Below, one piece after another: positions 1 to 6,229 of a stretch of 9,255 nucleotides of DNA (its first letter is position 1; the number at the start of each line of letters is the position of its first letter). Origin of the DNA: Pseudomonadota bacterium (GTDB lineage: Bacteria > Pseudomonadota > Alphaproteobacteria > Azospirillales > Azospirillaceae). Position numbers and translations under genes: made by a program. The stretch covers positions 1-9,255 of the forward strand of contig JAEZHQ010000559.1 in the NCBI GenBank assembly GCA_023416455.1, in the 5' to 3' direction. The notes beneath the pieces are model-generated. The model saw nothing but the letters and a program-made list of their open reading frames with translations, was not told the DNA's origin and searched no databases.

Positions 1-1
1 C

Positions 2-1120
2 TACTACGCCGTGCCGCGCCGCCCGCGCCTGCTGCTGCTCCAGGCCCTGCACCACGCCGCGGAGAGCGCGCGCAACGCCCAGGCCGGGGCGCGCGCCCTG
101 ATGGAGGAGGGGGTGGCCCGGCGCGGGGCCGTCCCCGGCCCGCCCGTCCAGGACCTCGGCCCCTTCCGGCCGGAGCCCGGGCAGGCCGTGCTCCAGGCCG
201 GCGCCCTGTGGGGGCATCCCGGCATCGCCGGGGCGCTCGCCGGCATCGCGGCGTCCGGGGCGACGCTGATCACCGTGATCTGCGACGTCATCCCCCTGGT
301 CCAGCCCCAGTTCTTCCAGGAGCGCTTCTGCGCCACCTTCGCCCACTGGTGCCGGGCGACCCTGGCCCACAGCCGGCGCCTGCTGACCATCTCGCAGGCC
401 ACCGCCGCCGACGTGCGGGCGGTGGCGGCGCGCGAGGGGCTGCCCTGCCCGCCCATCGAGGTGCTGCGCCTGGGCGACGACGGCATCGGCGCCGCCCCCG
501 GCCGGGTGGCCCCGGCGGTGGCGGCGCTCGCCGACCGGCCGATGGTGCTCAGCCTCGGCACCGTGGAGGTGCGCAAGAACCACCTGCTGCTGTACCGGGC
601 GTGGCGGCGCATGCTGGCCGCCGGGCAGACGCCGCCCCGGCTGGTCATCGCCGGCCGGCGCGGCTGGCTGGCCGACGAGACCTACCACCTGCTGACCCGC
701 GACCCGCTGCTGCACGGCCACGTCGTCATGCTGCACGGGGCCTGCGACGCCGAGGTGGCCTGGCTGCTCGACCGCGCGCTGTTCACGCTCTACCCGTCGC
801 TGTGCGAGGGCTGGGGCCTGCCGGTGGCGGAAAGCCTGGCCCGCGGGCGGCCGGTGCTGGCCTCCGACGCGCCGGCGGTGCGGGAGGCCGGCCAGGGGCT
901 GGCCCTGCATCTCGACCCCGACGACGTGCCCGGCTGGTGCGAGGCGGTGCTCGGGCTGGCCGGCGACGCCGACCGCCGCCGCCGCCTGGAAGCGGCCATC
1001 GCCCGCGACTACCGCGAGGTCGCCTGGCGGGACACCGCCGCCCGCCTGGCCGGGCTGCTGGCCGGCGGCGGCCTCGCCGACGGCGGGGATGGCGTCATGG
1101 CGGCCGGCGGCGGGGCATAA
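2..1120 (+). CDS. Glycosyltransferase, GT4-like GT-B fold, 5'-partial
   Basis: Probably transfers a sugar from a nucleotide-sugar donor to a growing polysaccharide at the cytoplasmic membrane. The reading frame is open to the left edge (Tyr-Tyr-Ala-Val before the first possible GTG at 11), so the N-terminal acceptor domain is probably cut off. Counting from that GTG, the donor-binding half is clear: LSLGTVEVRKNH at about 180-191, then LVIAG at 211-215, and YPSLCEGWGLPVAES at 261-275. The last carries the EX7E pair Glu266 and Glu274 typical of retaining GT4 enzymes. The C-terminus is a Gly/Ala-rich tail ending at TAA. It resembles the glycosyltransferase at 4494-5711 but is not a close duplicate. 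It lies on the opposite strand and converges with that operon, with the module 1 replicon between them. Family call is firm; donor and acceptor cannot be told. Confidence 0.85.
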   Translation, partial: YYAVPRRPRLLLLQALHHAAESARNAQAGARALMEEGVARRGAVPGPPVQDLGPFRPEPGQAVLQAGALWGHPGIAGALAGIAASGATLITVICDVIPLVQPQFFQERFCATFAHWCRATLAHSRRLLTISQATAADVRAVAAREGLPCPPIEVLRLGDDGIGAAPGRVAPAVAALADRPMVLSLGTVEVRKNHLLLYRAWRRMLAAGQTPPRLVIAGRRGWLADETYHLLTRDPLLHGHVVMLHGACDAEVAWLLDRALFTLYPSLCEGWGLPVAESLARGRPVLASDAPAVREAGQGLALHLDPDDVPGWCEAVLGLAGDADRRRRLEAAIARDYREVAWRDTAARLAGLLAGGGLADGGDGVMAAGGGA

Positions 1121-1129
1121 GCCGCCGGC

Positions 1130-1335
1130 CCGGGGATCCGGGGTGTGGGGTTGGGGCACGCTCCCCGGCCTGGACCGTGCCGATGCCTCCTGAAGGCGCC
1201 CGAAGGCGCACCCTGTTGCCGCACCCTGTTGCCGCAGCCGCCGGTCCGCCGACCCCGGCCCGCAAGCCGCGGCCGCCGGCCTTCCGGCCCCGGGAGGTCG
1301 GAAGCGTGCCCCAACCCCACACCCCGGATTCCCGG
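1130..1335. repeat. Long inverted repeat pair carrying variant iterons
   Basis: Arms at 1130-1165 and 1300-1335 are inverted copies matching at 34 of 36 positions, separated by 134 bp. Each arm contains the core GTGGGGTTGGGGCAC (1145-1159 forward, 1306-1320 reverse), which differs at two positions from the main iteron GTGGGGTTAGGTCAC. The same block recurs at about 1551-1583 and 2759-2791. The arms could form a cruciform or bind RepA in opposite orientations; both roles are inference. A MITE is possible but nothing else supports one. Confidence 0.7.
1208..1233 (+). repeat. Tandem 13-bp duplication
   Basis: GCACCCTGTTGCC occurs twice head to tail without a gap, in the segment between the inverted repeat arms. 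It is not related to the iterons. It may be a slippage product; no function is evident. Confidence 0.6.
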
Positions 1336-1493
1336 ACCGGGACGAAGGCGCGGAGGGCCGAGGCCCCGCCTTGCCATCCGGCACCCGGCGGAAAGCGGCA
1401 TGCCCGGCACCATGATGGCGGAGACCGCGGGCCCATGCCCGCGAAGACGCGTGAAGCCAGGGGGGCCGGACGGTCCCGCCGGCAATTGAGGAA

Positions 1494-1521
1494 GGCTTTT
1501 GATGGCTCGCCATCAAAAGCC
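1494..1521. terminator. Perfect 12-bp hairpin, terminator-like
   Basis: GGCTTTTGATGG and its exact complement CCATCAAAAGCC enclose the tetraloop CTCG. The stem is long and perfect, but neither side has a clear run of T, so classical intrinsic termination is uncertain. It lies some 370 bases after the left glycosyltransferase gene and just before the iteron array, where it could insulate the origin from incoming transcription. A single-strand initiation or protein-binding site is the alternative. Confidence 0.45.
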
Positions 1522-1534
1522 GTTGGTCTGAGCT

Positions 1535-1638
1535 TTGCCGCCGGCCGTTCCGATTCGGGAGGTGTGGGGTTGGGGCACGCTCCCGCCCGAACCGTTTTCC
1601 CGTGGGGTCAGGTCACAGATTCGTGGGGTTAGGTCACG
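1535..1638 (+). repeat. 104-bp direct repeat, left copy
   Basis: Matches 2743-2846 in the same orientation at 95 of 104 positions by hand alignment without gaps. The nine differences are all transitions. The repeat contains one variant iteron and two main-type iterons. Together the copies bracket the origin core and repA of module 1, with a period of 1208 bp. Confidence 0.85.
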
Positions 1639-1680
1639 GCGAATCGCCGCGACTCGGGTTTTCCCGTGGGGTTAGGTCAC
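1564..1680 (+). repeat. Module 1 iteron array, forward copies
   Basis: Forward 15-mers: GTGGGGTTGGGGCAC (variant) at 1564-1578, GTGGGGTCAGGTCAC at 1602-1616, and GTGGGGTTAGGTCAC at 1623-1637 and 1666-1680. The last three start 21 and 43 bp apart, close to two and four helical turns, so they would face the same side of the DNA. Direct repeats of this kind upstream of a RepA gene are binding sites for the initiator. Outlying copies sit at 1145-1159 and, reversed, at 1306-1320. Confidence 0.85.
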
Positions 1681-1721
1681 GAAGCAATTAGTATAGATAA
1701 CAACTATCTTCAAATAGTTCT
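1681..1721. other. AT-rich core, candidate DNA unwinding element of module 1
   Basis: Thirty of 41 bases are A or T, in a window that is otherwise very GC-rich. It lies exactly between a forward iteron (ends 1680) and an inverted one (starts 1722). It contains overlapping short dyads: AGATA/TATCT (1695-1699 and 1705-1709) and AACTAT/ATAGTT (1702-1707 and 1714-1719). AATAGTT at 1713-1719 is shared with the module 2 core. The repA promoter probably overlaps this stretch, but I could not settle on a -35/-10 pair. Confidence 0.65.
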
Positions 1722-1736
1722 GTGCCCTAACCCCAC
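1722..1736 (-). promoter_or_regulatory. Inverted iteron before repA, possible operator
   Basis: Read on the minus strand this is GTGGGGTTAGGGCAC, one base from the main iteron and one base from the variant. It is the only inverted copy next to the AT-rich core and stands 39 bases before the preferred repA start. Single inverted iterons near initiator genes often serve for autorepression; that role is inferred from position. Confidence 0.55.
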
Positions 1737-1749
1737 ACTTGACGAAGAC

Positions 1750-1773
1750 ATGAAAAACCCATCAACTGCGTGA
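1750..1773 (+). CDS. Possible seven-codon leader peptide before repA
   Basis: ATG at 1750 opens a reading frame for MKNPSTA that stops with TGA at 1771-1773. The stop overlaps a GTG (1770-1772) in the repA frame and ends two bases before the repA ATG at 1776. Neither repA start has a Shine-Dalgarno sequence, so translation could be coupled through this leader, as with leader peptides before some other plasmid initiator genes. The GAAG at 1744-1747 is too close to the leader ATG to be a good ribosome site. An ORF this short may be chance. Confidence 0.25.
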   Translation: MKNPSTA

Positions 1774-1775
1774 CC

Positions 1776-2693
1776 ATGGCTGATATACACAGTCTTATCG
1801 TGCGAGACGGCAAACAAGCAGCGCTTTCGTTTGCCAACGTCGATATCGTCAACATTGCAGCCGGGGTGTTGGGCGACGAGCGCAGAGGTCTTGGATACAC
1901 CTATTCCGGCTTGTGCCTGACGGCACTGCCCCATCGCCGCATCCCCGACGGCCAGCTCTGGGAGCGGAGCGGGCACAAGGTAAAGCTCGTGGTCGAACCC
2001 GGCCGGCTGCACGTCGGGGGCAAGCTGAAGCTCTATGGTGTTCCCTATGGCGCCCGGGCCCGCATGATCCTGATCTATCTGATCACACGGGCCGTGCAGA
2101 CGAACAGCCGCGAAATCGCGCTTGGTCGATCCATGCGCGCCTGGCTGGAAGCCATGGGTGTGGCGGTCGGCGGCGAGACGGCAAAAGCGTTTCGCGAACA
2201 GTCCATGCGCATTGCCGCATGTTCCATGAAATTCTTCTGGGAAGCCGGGCGAGGCGCCACCGGCTTCGACAAAGGCGGTGTCGTCCGCAAAGGGCTGATG
2301 TTCGGCGACAGCATCGATACCGGCGACCAGCCCCGCCTGTTTGACGACACCGTCGTCCTGGATGAACTCTTCTACGCCGCAGCCACGGAACATCCGGTCC
2401 CACTGCTGGAAGCCGCCGTCCGGCACCTCCGCGACCGCTCCATGTCGCTCGACATCTATGTCTGGCTGGCTTACCGGCTGCATGTCCTGGAACGGCCGAC
2501 GCCCGTCACCTGGGCAGCGGCCCACGCGCAATTCGGCGGCGGCTTCAAAGAACCCCGTTTCTTCCGGCGGCCTTTCCTGGAAGCGTTGGAGGCGGCCATG
2601 GCGGCGTACCCCGACGCGCATGTCGAGGTCGACGACAACGGCCTGATCCTGCACCCGTCCCGTCCGCCGGTCGGGAAACTCCTGGGGGCGTGA
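1776..2693 (+). CDS. repA: Plasmid replication initiator RepA, module 1
   Basis: Initiator expected to bind the nearby iterons, melt the AT-rich core and start plasmid replication. The 305-aa protein belongs to the family I know as plasmid-encoded RepA. Blocks shared with the second RepA here: YSGLCLTALPHRRIPD (43-58), GHKVKLVVEPGRL (66-78), KLYGVPYGARARMILIYL (85-102), SREIALGRSM...GVAVGG (111-133), MRIAAC (144-149), LDIYVWLAYRLH (225-236) and NGLILHP (288-294). The 83-150 stretch has the look of a winged-helix DNA-binding domain. ATG 1776 is preferred because MADIHSL aligns with MGQIHHL of the other RepA; GTG 1770 is possible. The gene is visibly less GC-rich than its neighbours. An inverted iteron-like sequence overlaps its stop codon. 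It converges with wzt. Confidence 0.92.
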   Translation: MADIHSLIVRDGKQAALSFANVDIVNIAAGVLGDERRGLGYTYSGLCLTALPHRRIPDGQLWERSGHKVKLVVEPGRLHVGGKLKLYGVPYGARARMILIYLITRAVQTNSREIALGRSMRAWLEAMGVAVGGETAKAFREQSMRIAACSMKFFWEAGRGATGFDKGGVVRKGLMFGDSIDTGDQPRLFDDTVVLDELFYAAATEHPVPLLEAAVRHLRDRSMSLDIYVWLAYRLHVLERPTPVTWAAAHAQFGGGFKEPRFFRRPFLEALEAAMAAYPDAHVEVDDNGLILHPSRPPVGKLLGA

Positions 2694-2845
2694 CCCAGCC
2701 CCACACCCAACCCCACGTCCGGGGTTCCAGGGCGTCCGATCCTTGCCGCCGGCCGTTCCGATCCGGGAGGTGTGGGGTTGGGGCACGCTTCCGCCCGAAC
2801 CGCTTTCCCGTGGGGTCAGGTCACAAACCCGCGGGGTCGGGTCAC
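2690..2845. repeat. Module 1 downstream iteron array
   Basis: Behind repA the iterons resume. An inverted copy at 2690-2704 (two mismatches) covers the repA stop codon, and a weaker inverted copy lies at 2702-2716 (11 of 15). Forward copies follow at 2772-2786 (variant), 2810-2824 (GTGGGGTCAGGTCAC) and 2831-2845 (GCGGGGTCGGGTCAC). The last overlaps the wzt stop codon at 2842-2844. An array on each side of the initiator gene suggests copy-number control by handcuffing, or a leftover of duplication. Confidence 0.75.
2709..2726. terminator. Weak hairpin after repA, module 1
   Basis: AACCCC and GGGGTT form a 6-bp stem around the loop ACGTCC, 15 bases after the repA stop. There is no T-run, and the left arm overlaps the weak inverted iteron at 2702-2716, so it may simply be part of the repeat array. 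Confidence 0.25.
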
Positions 2846-2846
2846 G
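2743..2846 (+). repeat. 104-bp direct repeat, right copy
   Basis: Partner of 1535-1638 (95 of 104 identical). Its final bases overlap the 3' end of wzt, so that gene's last codon and stop are part of the repeat. The second main-type iteron in this copy is more degenerate (GCGGGGTCGGGTCAC) than in the left copy, as expected if only the left array is under strong selection. Confidence 0.85.
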
Positions 2847-3603
2847 CCACGCCCTGGCTTTCCTGCTGGTAGGCGTCGAGCACCTCGTCGACCGGGCCGA
2901 AGGCGCGCAGGCTGCCGCTCTCCAGCCACAGCGCCTTGGTGCACCACTGGCGGATCAGGTCGTTGGCGTGGGAGGCCAGGAACAGGATGCTCGACTGGTG
3001 GATGAAGTTGGCGATGCGCTCCTGCGCCTTGTGCATGAACTTGGCGTCGCCGGCCACCACCCACTCGTCCATCAGCAGGATGTCCGGGGCGATGCAGGTC
3101 GACACCCCGAAGGTCAGCCGCAGCAGCATGCCCGACGAATAGGTGCGCAGCGGCATGTGCAGGTAGTCGCCAAGCTCGGTGAAGGCCTCGATGTCGGGGA
3201 TGCGCGCCCGGATCTCCTCGCGCGTCAGGCCGAGCAGCAGGCCGCGCAGCAGGATGTTCTCGTAGCCGTTCAACTCCAGGTCGAGGCCGAGGCCGATGTC
3301 GAACATCGGCGTCACCCGCCCGGAGATCTCGACCCGCCCGGCGGTCGGCTCGTAGATGCCGGCGAGCACGCGCAAAAGCGTCGTCTTGCCCGCCCCGTTG
3401 GATCCGATCAGCCCGACCCGGTCGCCGTGCCGGATGTCCACCGACAGGTTCTTCAGCGCCTCCACGTGGATGCGGTTGGTGGCGTCGGCCGCGATCCGCC
3501 CGGCCGAGCCGCGGAACAGCAGGTTCTTCTTCAGCGACCGCGACCCGCCGTGATAGAGCGAGAAGTGGACCGAGACGTCGCGCAGTGAGATCGATGTCGA
3601 CAT
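2842..3603 (-). CDS. wzt: Polysaccharide ABC exporter ATPase (Wzt/KpsT type)
   Basis: Nucleotide-binding subunit that powers export of a lipid-linked polysaccharide through the permease encoded just upstream. All motifs of the Wzt/TagH group are present in 253 aa: Walker A GSNGAGKT at 67-74, the signature YSSGML at 155-160, Walker B ILLMDE at 175-180 followed by the family's GDAKF, and the H-loop SHANDLI with His212. The protein ends soon after the ATPase domain, so it lacks the C-terminal carbohydrate-binding domain of the long Wzt proteins and resembles the short KpsT-like form. ATG at 3603 lies 9 bases after the permease stop, indicating one transcript. Its 3' end lies inside the module 1 repeat array. 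Substrate is unknown. Confidence 0.93.
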   Translation of the reverse strand: MSTSISLRDVSVHFSLYHGGSRSLKKNLLFRGSAGRIAADATNRIHVEALKNLSVDIRHGDRVGLIGSNGAGKTTLLRVLAGIYEPTAGRVEISGRVTPMFDIGLGLDLELNGYENILLRGLLLGLTREEIRARIPDIEAFTELGDYLHMPLRTYSSGMLLRLTFGVSTCIAPDILLMDEWVVAGDAKFMHKAQERIANFIHQSSILFLASHANDLIRQWCTKALWLESGSLRAFGPVDEVLDAYQQESQGVA

Positions 3604-3612
3604 GGGAGCCCG

Positions 3613-4479
3613 CTAGATCCAGTAGGCGATCCGGCTGCGGAAGCGGTGCAGGAACAGAACGCCCGCCCCCACCGACAGCAGGGTGAAGGCCAGGGTGACC
3701 GCGTAGCTGAGGGCCGAGGGGACGTGGCCGAGGAGCGGCGCCCGCAGCAGTTCGATGAAGTGGTGGACCGGGTTGGACAGGGCGAAGGCCAGGCGCTCGC
3801 CCAGCATCTCCGGCTTCCAGACGATCGGGGTGATGAAGAAGACGACCTGGGTCAGGCTGGTGATGATCTGCGGGATGTCGCGGAAGCGCGCCGACACCAT
3901 GCCGAGCAGCATCCCGACGCTGACCGCGTTGACCACCAGCAGCAGCAGCCCGGGCAGGGCGAGCAGCATCACCCAGTCCGGCTCGATCCGGAAGATCAGG
4001 GCCACCGCCACATAGACCACCGCGTTGTGCGCGAAGATGATCAGGTTGCGCCAGACGAAGCGGCAGATGTGCAGCGTGAAGGGCAGCCGCATCTGCCGGA
4101 TGTAGGCTTCCGAGCCGATGAACACGGTGCCCGCCTCGTTGAGCAGGCTGCTGATGAAGCCCCAGGTCAGCAGCCCCAGGCAGAGGTAGGGCATGAAGTC
4201 GGCGACCTCGACCCGGAACAGGTGGGCGTAGAGCATGCCCAGCGTGCCGATCATGATGGCCATGCTCAGCGTCAGCCAGAAGGGGCCGAGCAGCGAGCGC
4301 CGGTAGCGCTGCAGCACGTCGTTCCAGCCCATCACCCCCCACAGCCGCCACATGGTCAGACCCTGCCACAGGTCGGCCAGCGTCAGCGCCCAGTTCGTCC
4401 CGGAGGACAGCACCAGGCGGTGCCTCGGCGGCGCCCGGTCGGGCGTCTCGGAACGGTTCAGCGTCACCGGATCGTACAC
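3613..4479 (-). CDS. wzm: Polysaccharide ABC exporter permease (Wzm/ABC-2 type)
   Basis: Inner-membrane channel subunit partnering the ATPase encoded next to it. The sequence shows about six hydrophobic segments and the family's N-terminal RYRRSLLGPFWLTLSMAI, followed by the characteristic re-entrant region FITPIVW and NPVHHFIELLRAPLLG before the last helix. The preferred start is GTG at 4479, giving 288 aa, because AGGGAG lies seven bases before it (4487-4492). A TTG at 4497, overlapping the stop of the upstream glycosyltransferase as TTGA, would add six residues but has no ribosome site. The long basic/polar N-terminus before the first helix is normal for this group. Order glycosyltransferase, permease, ATPase with minimal gaps indicates one operon. 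Confidence 0.92.
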   Translation of the reverse strand: MYDPVTLNRSETPDRAPPRHRLVLSSGTNWALTLADLWQGLTMWRLWGVMGWNDVLQRYRRSLLGPFWLTLSMAIMIGTLGMLYAHLFRVEVADFMPYLCLGLLTWGFISSLLNEAGTVFIGSEAYIRQMRLPFTLHICRFVWRNLIIFAHNAVVYVAVALIFRIEPDWVMLLALPGLLLLVVNAVSVGMLLGMVSARFRDIPQIITSLTQVVFFITPIVWKPEMLGERLAFALSNPVHHFIELLRAPLLGHVPSALSYAVTLAFTLLSVGAGVLFLHRFRSRIAYWI

Positions 4480-4493
4480 GGGCAAGCTCCCTG

Positions 4494-5711
4494 TCAACGG
4501 CCGGCCGCGGCCGCGGCGCCCGCCGGCGCCCGCCCGAGGACGGCGGCGAGCGGGGGCTCGTCGAGCGCCCGCCCGTAAGCATCATGGGCGACGCGCGCGG
4601 CCTCGTCCCAGGAGAAGCGCTCGCTGCGCCGGGGCGCGCGGGCGCGCAGATCGGCCAGCAGCGCCGGCTCGTCGAGCAGCCGCTCCATCGCCCCGGCGAT
4701 GGCCGCGGGGTCGTGGGGATCGACCAGGAGCGCGTCCCCGCCGACCACCTCCGGCAGCGAGCTGACGTCCGAGGTGATCACCGCCGCCCCCTGCGACAGC
4801 GCCTCCAGGGGGGGCAGGCCGAAGCCTTCCCAGAAGCTGGGGTAGACCGTCGCGAAGCAGGACTGGAACAGCCATTTCAGCTCGTCGTCGTCGACGTAGC
4901 CGGTGACCGTCACGTCGTCGCGCAGGCCCAGCCCGTCGAGCAGGGCGGCGAACGGCCCCTCCAGCCAGCCCGCCTTGCCGGCGATCACCAGCGGCAGGCG
5001 GCGGCGCGGCCGGGCGGCCTTCAGCCGGGCGTAGGCGTGCAGCAGCCCGGTGTAGTTCTTGCGCGGCTCGATGGTGCCGACGGCCAGCCAGAAGCCGCCG
5101 GGCTCCAGCCCGTCGGGCAGCGCCGCCGGGCGGCGGCCGGGGGCGCGGTCGCGGTAGCGGCTGGCCAGCGGGAAGACCCGCACCCGGTCGGCCGGATAGT
5201 GCGGGAACTCGGCCAGGAAATGCCGCCGCGAGAAGTCGGAGATCGACAGGATCATGTCGGCGCACAGGCTGGCGTCGAACAGCCCGCGCAGGCAGCCGGC
5301 CCGGTTCTCCTCGGTCGTCCATTCCGGATGGCGCACGAAGCTGAGGTCGTAGAGCGTGTAGACCAGCCGCGCCGAGGCGAGGTTGGTCGGGCAGAAGAAG
5401 TTGTTGGAATGGATGAGGTCGGGGGCGCCGAGGGCGTCCTCCGGGGCGGGGCGGCCGGGGTGCCAGAAGCGCCGCGCCTCCTCCCGCCCCGCCGGCAGCG
5501 GCACGGCCTCGACGTTGGGCAGCGCCGGCACCGTGGTGTGGCGCTCCCCCTCCGGATCCCAGAAGAAATCCCCGAAGCTGCGGTAGGCCAGGAAGCGGTC
5601 GCCGGGATAGCCCCGCGCCAGATGCTCGATCAGATTGTGCGCAACGTAGCCGCAGCCGGCCTTGGCCTGTCCCGTCTGGCTGACGTCAAATCCGATCCGC
5701 ATCCGCACCAT
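4494..5711 (-). CDS. Glycosyltransferase, GT4-like
   Basis: Likely adds a sugar to the polysaccharide exported by the wzm/wzt products. It is a full-length 405-aa GT-B enzyme. The N-terminus MRIGFDVSQTGQAKAGCGYV is typical of the acceptor domain's first strand and glycine loop. LVYTLYDLSFVRHPEW (116-131) and ILSISDFSRR (154-163) follow. The donor domain has VGTIEPRKNY (211-220), LVIAGKAGW (241-249) and YPSFWEGFGLPPLEAL (290-305), with the EX7E pair Glu295 and Glu303. The C-terminal 20 residues are an Ala/Pro/Gly tail. ATG 5711 is the longest start; ATG 5702 gives the more usual beginning MRIGF. It opens the export operon; its promoter must lie in the GC-rich stretch above 5711 but I could not identify it. 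Confidence 0.9.
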   Translation of the reverse strand: MVRMRIGFDVSQTGQAKAGCGYVAHNLIEHLARGYPGDRFLAYRSFGDFFWDPEGERHTTVPALPNVEAVPLPAGREEARRFWHPGRPAPEDALGAPDLIHSNNFFCPTNLASARLVYTLYDLSFVRHPEWTTEENRAGCLRGLFDASLCADMILSISDFSRRHFLAEFPHYPADRVRVFPLASRYRDRAPGRRPAALPDGLEPGGFWLAVGTIEPRKNYTGLLHAYARLKAARPRRRLPLVIAGKAGWLEGPFAALLDGLGLRDDVTVTGYVDDDELKWLFQSCFATVYPSFWEGFGLPPLEALSQGAAVITSDVSSLPEVVGGDALLVDPHDPAAIAGAMERLLDEPALLADLRARAPRRSERFSWDEAARVAHDAYGRALDEPPLAAVLGRAPAGAAAAAGR

Positions 5712-5876
5712 CCCGCACCGGAACCGGATCCATCGCTGGCGACACGCCTTCGGGAAGTGTCTCGCTCATGTCCAGCTTCGCCGTCTCCGACGACCTTCGT
5801 GGTTTTTGCCAACGGCATCGCACCGGCCCCCGGGTCACGACGCGGCAGTCATACGTGCTCGCGTTTCCCGAAGCAA

Positions 5877-5905
5877 GGGGCGCGGGGCGGGGGGCGCGGG
5901 CGGGG
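5877..5905 (+). other. G-quadruplex-type motif
   Basis: Five runs of three to six G (5877-5880, 5884-5887, 5889-5894, 5898-5900 and 5902-5905) are separated by one to three bases, which satisfies the usual intramolecular G4 pattern. It sits some 50 bases before the first iteron of module 2. It could be incidental in such GC-rich DNA. Confidence 0.45.
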
Positions 5906-6165
5906 CGCCCGCCGTCGGGGTCCCGTCGCGCCCCGCCGCCGCCGCCCGGCCGGAGCGGGACAAGACTCCAGGCGCCGGGGACCGCCCTCCGGCCGCGCCG
6001 GCGTTTGGAGTCTTGTCGCGCCCCCCGTCCCCGGCGGCGCCCCGCGGCGGGAGCGCCCGGCCGCGGGCGGCGGGGACGGGCGGGGCCGACTCGATTCGCC
6101 GCGGCGGCGGCTCCGGCGCCTGGAGTCTTGTCGCGACCCCGCCGCCGGGAAGCCGCAAGACGCGG

Positions 6166-6174
6166 TTATCCACT
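6166..6174 (+). promoter_or_regulatory. DnaA box joined to an iteron, first copy
   Basis: TTATCCACT matches the consensus TTATCCACA at 8 of 9 positions. Its last T is the first base of the iteron at 6174-6188, forming one composite site. Confidence 0.65.
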
Positions 6175-6220
6175 GGAGTCTTGTCGCGCTGGATTTGGAG
6201 TCTTGTCGCGCGACTCGGAG

Positions 6221-6229
6221 TTATCCACT
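6221..6229 (+). promoter_or_regulatory. DnaA box joined to an iteron, second copy
   Basis: The same TTATCCACT fused in the same way to the iteron at 6229-6243. The two composite units start 55 bp apart. This copy ends 15 bases before the AT-rich core, a natural place for host DnaA to assist opening. Confidence 0.68.

Larger units (their letters stand above)
1121..1749. other. Gene-free leader of replicon module 1 (candidate oriV)
   Basis: About 630 bases with no convincing gene; the open frames here lack family motifs. From left to right it holds a 36-nt inverted repeat pair (1130-1165 and 1300-1335), a 13-bp tandem duplication (1208-1233), a perfect 12-bp hairpin (1494-1521), iterons on both strands, and an AT-rich core (1681-1721). 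Repeats, AT-rich core and a downstream initiator gene are the standard parts of an iteron plasmid origin. No consensus DnaA box was found here, unlike module 2. Confidence 0.7.

Noticed and set aside
1130..1335. Insertion sequence bounded by inverted repeats
   Set aside because: No transposase frame in the 134-bp interior, and the only candidate target duplication (CCGG) is part of the repeat symmetry itself.
208..1632. Long plus-strand open frame (474 codons) overlapping the left glycosyltransferase and the module 1 leader
   Set aside because: It is the +1-shifted shadow of the glycosyltransferase frame, with Arg/Ala/Pro-rich composition and no family motif; the frame at 2-1120 has clear GT4 motifs.
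1602..1680. Repeats considered as a CRISPR array
   Set aside because: Units are 15 bp, imperfect, on both strands and irregularly spaced, with no cas genes; they fit iterons.
1739..1767. TTGACG at 1739-1744 as the -35 of the module 1 repA promoter
   Set aside because: The matching -10 position (TCAACT at 1762-1767) is poor and would place the transcript start at or beyond the repA start codon.
1710..2786. Antisense open frame covering the whole of repA module 1, mirrored by a similar one at 6166-7251 over the other repA
   Set aside because: Both arise from codon bias in the sense gene. Their presence at both copies reflects homology of the sense genes, and no ribosome site or domain supports them.
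2816..4585. 589-codon minus-strand open frame across wzt and wzm
   Set aside because: Arg/Ala/His-rich shadow frame; the other minus-strand frames give intact ABC transporter motifs over the same DNA.
5686..5769. 27-codon minus-strand frame (MSETLPEGVSP...) overlapping the glycosyltransferase start
   Set aside because: Too short to judge, no convincing ribosome site and no recognisable similarity; its GC3 is not like that of the real genes nearby.
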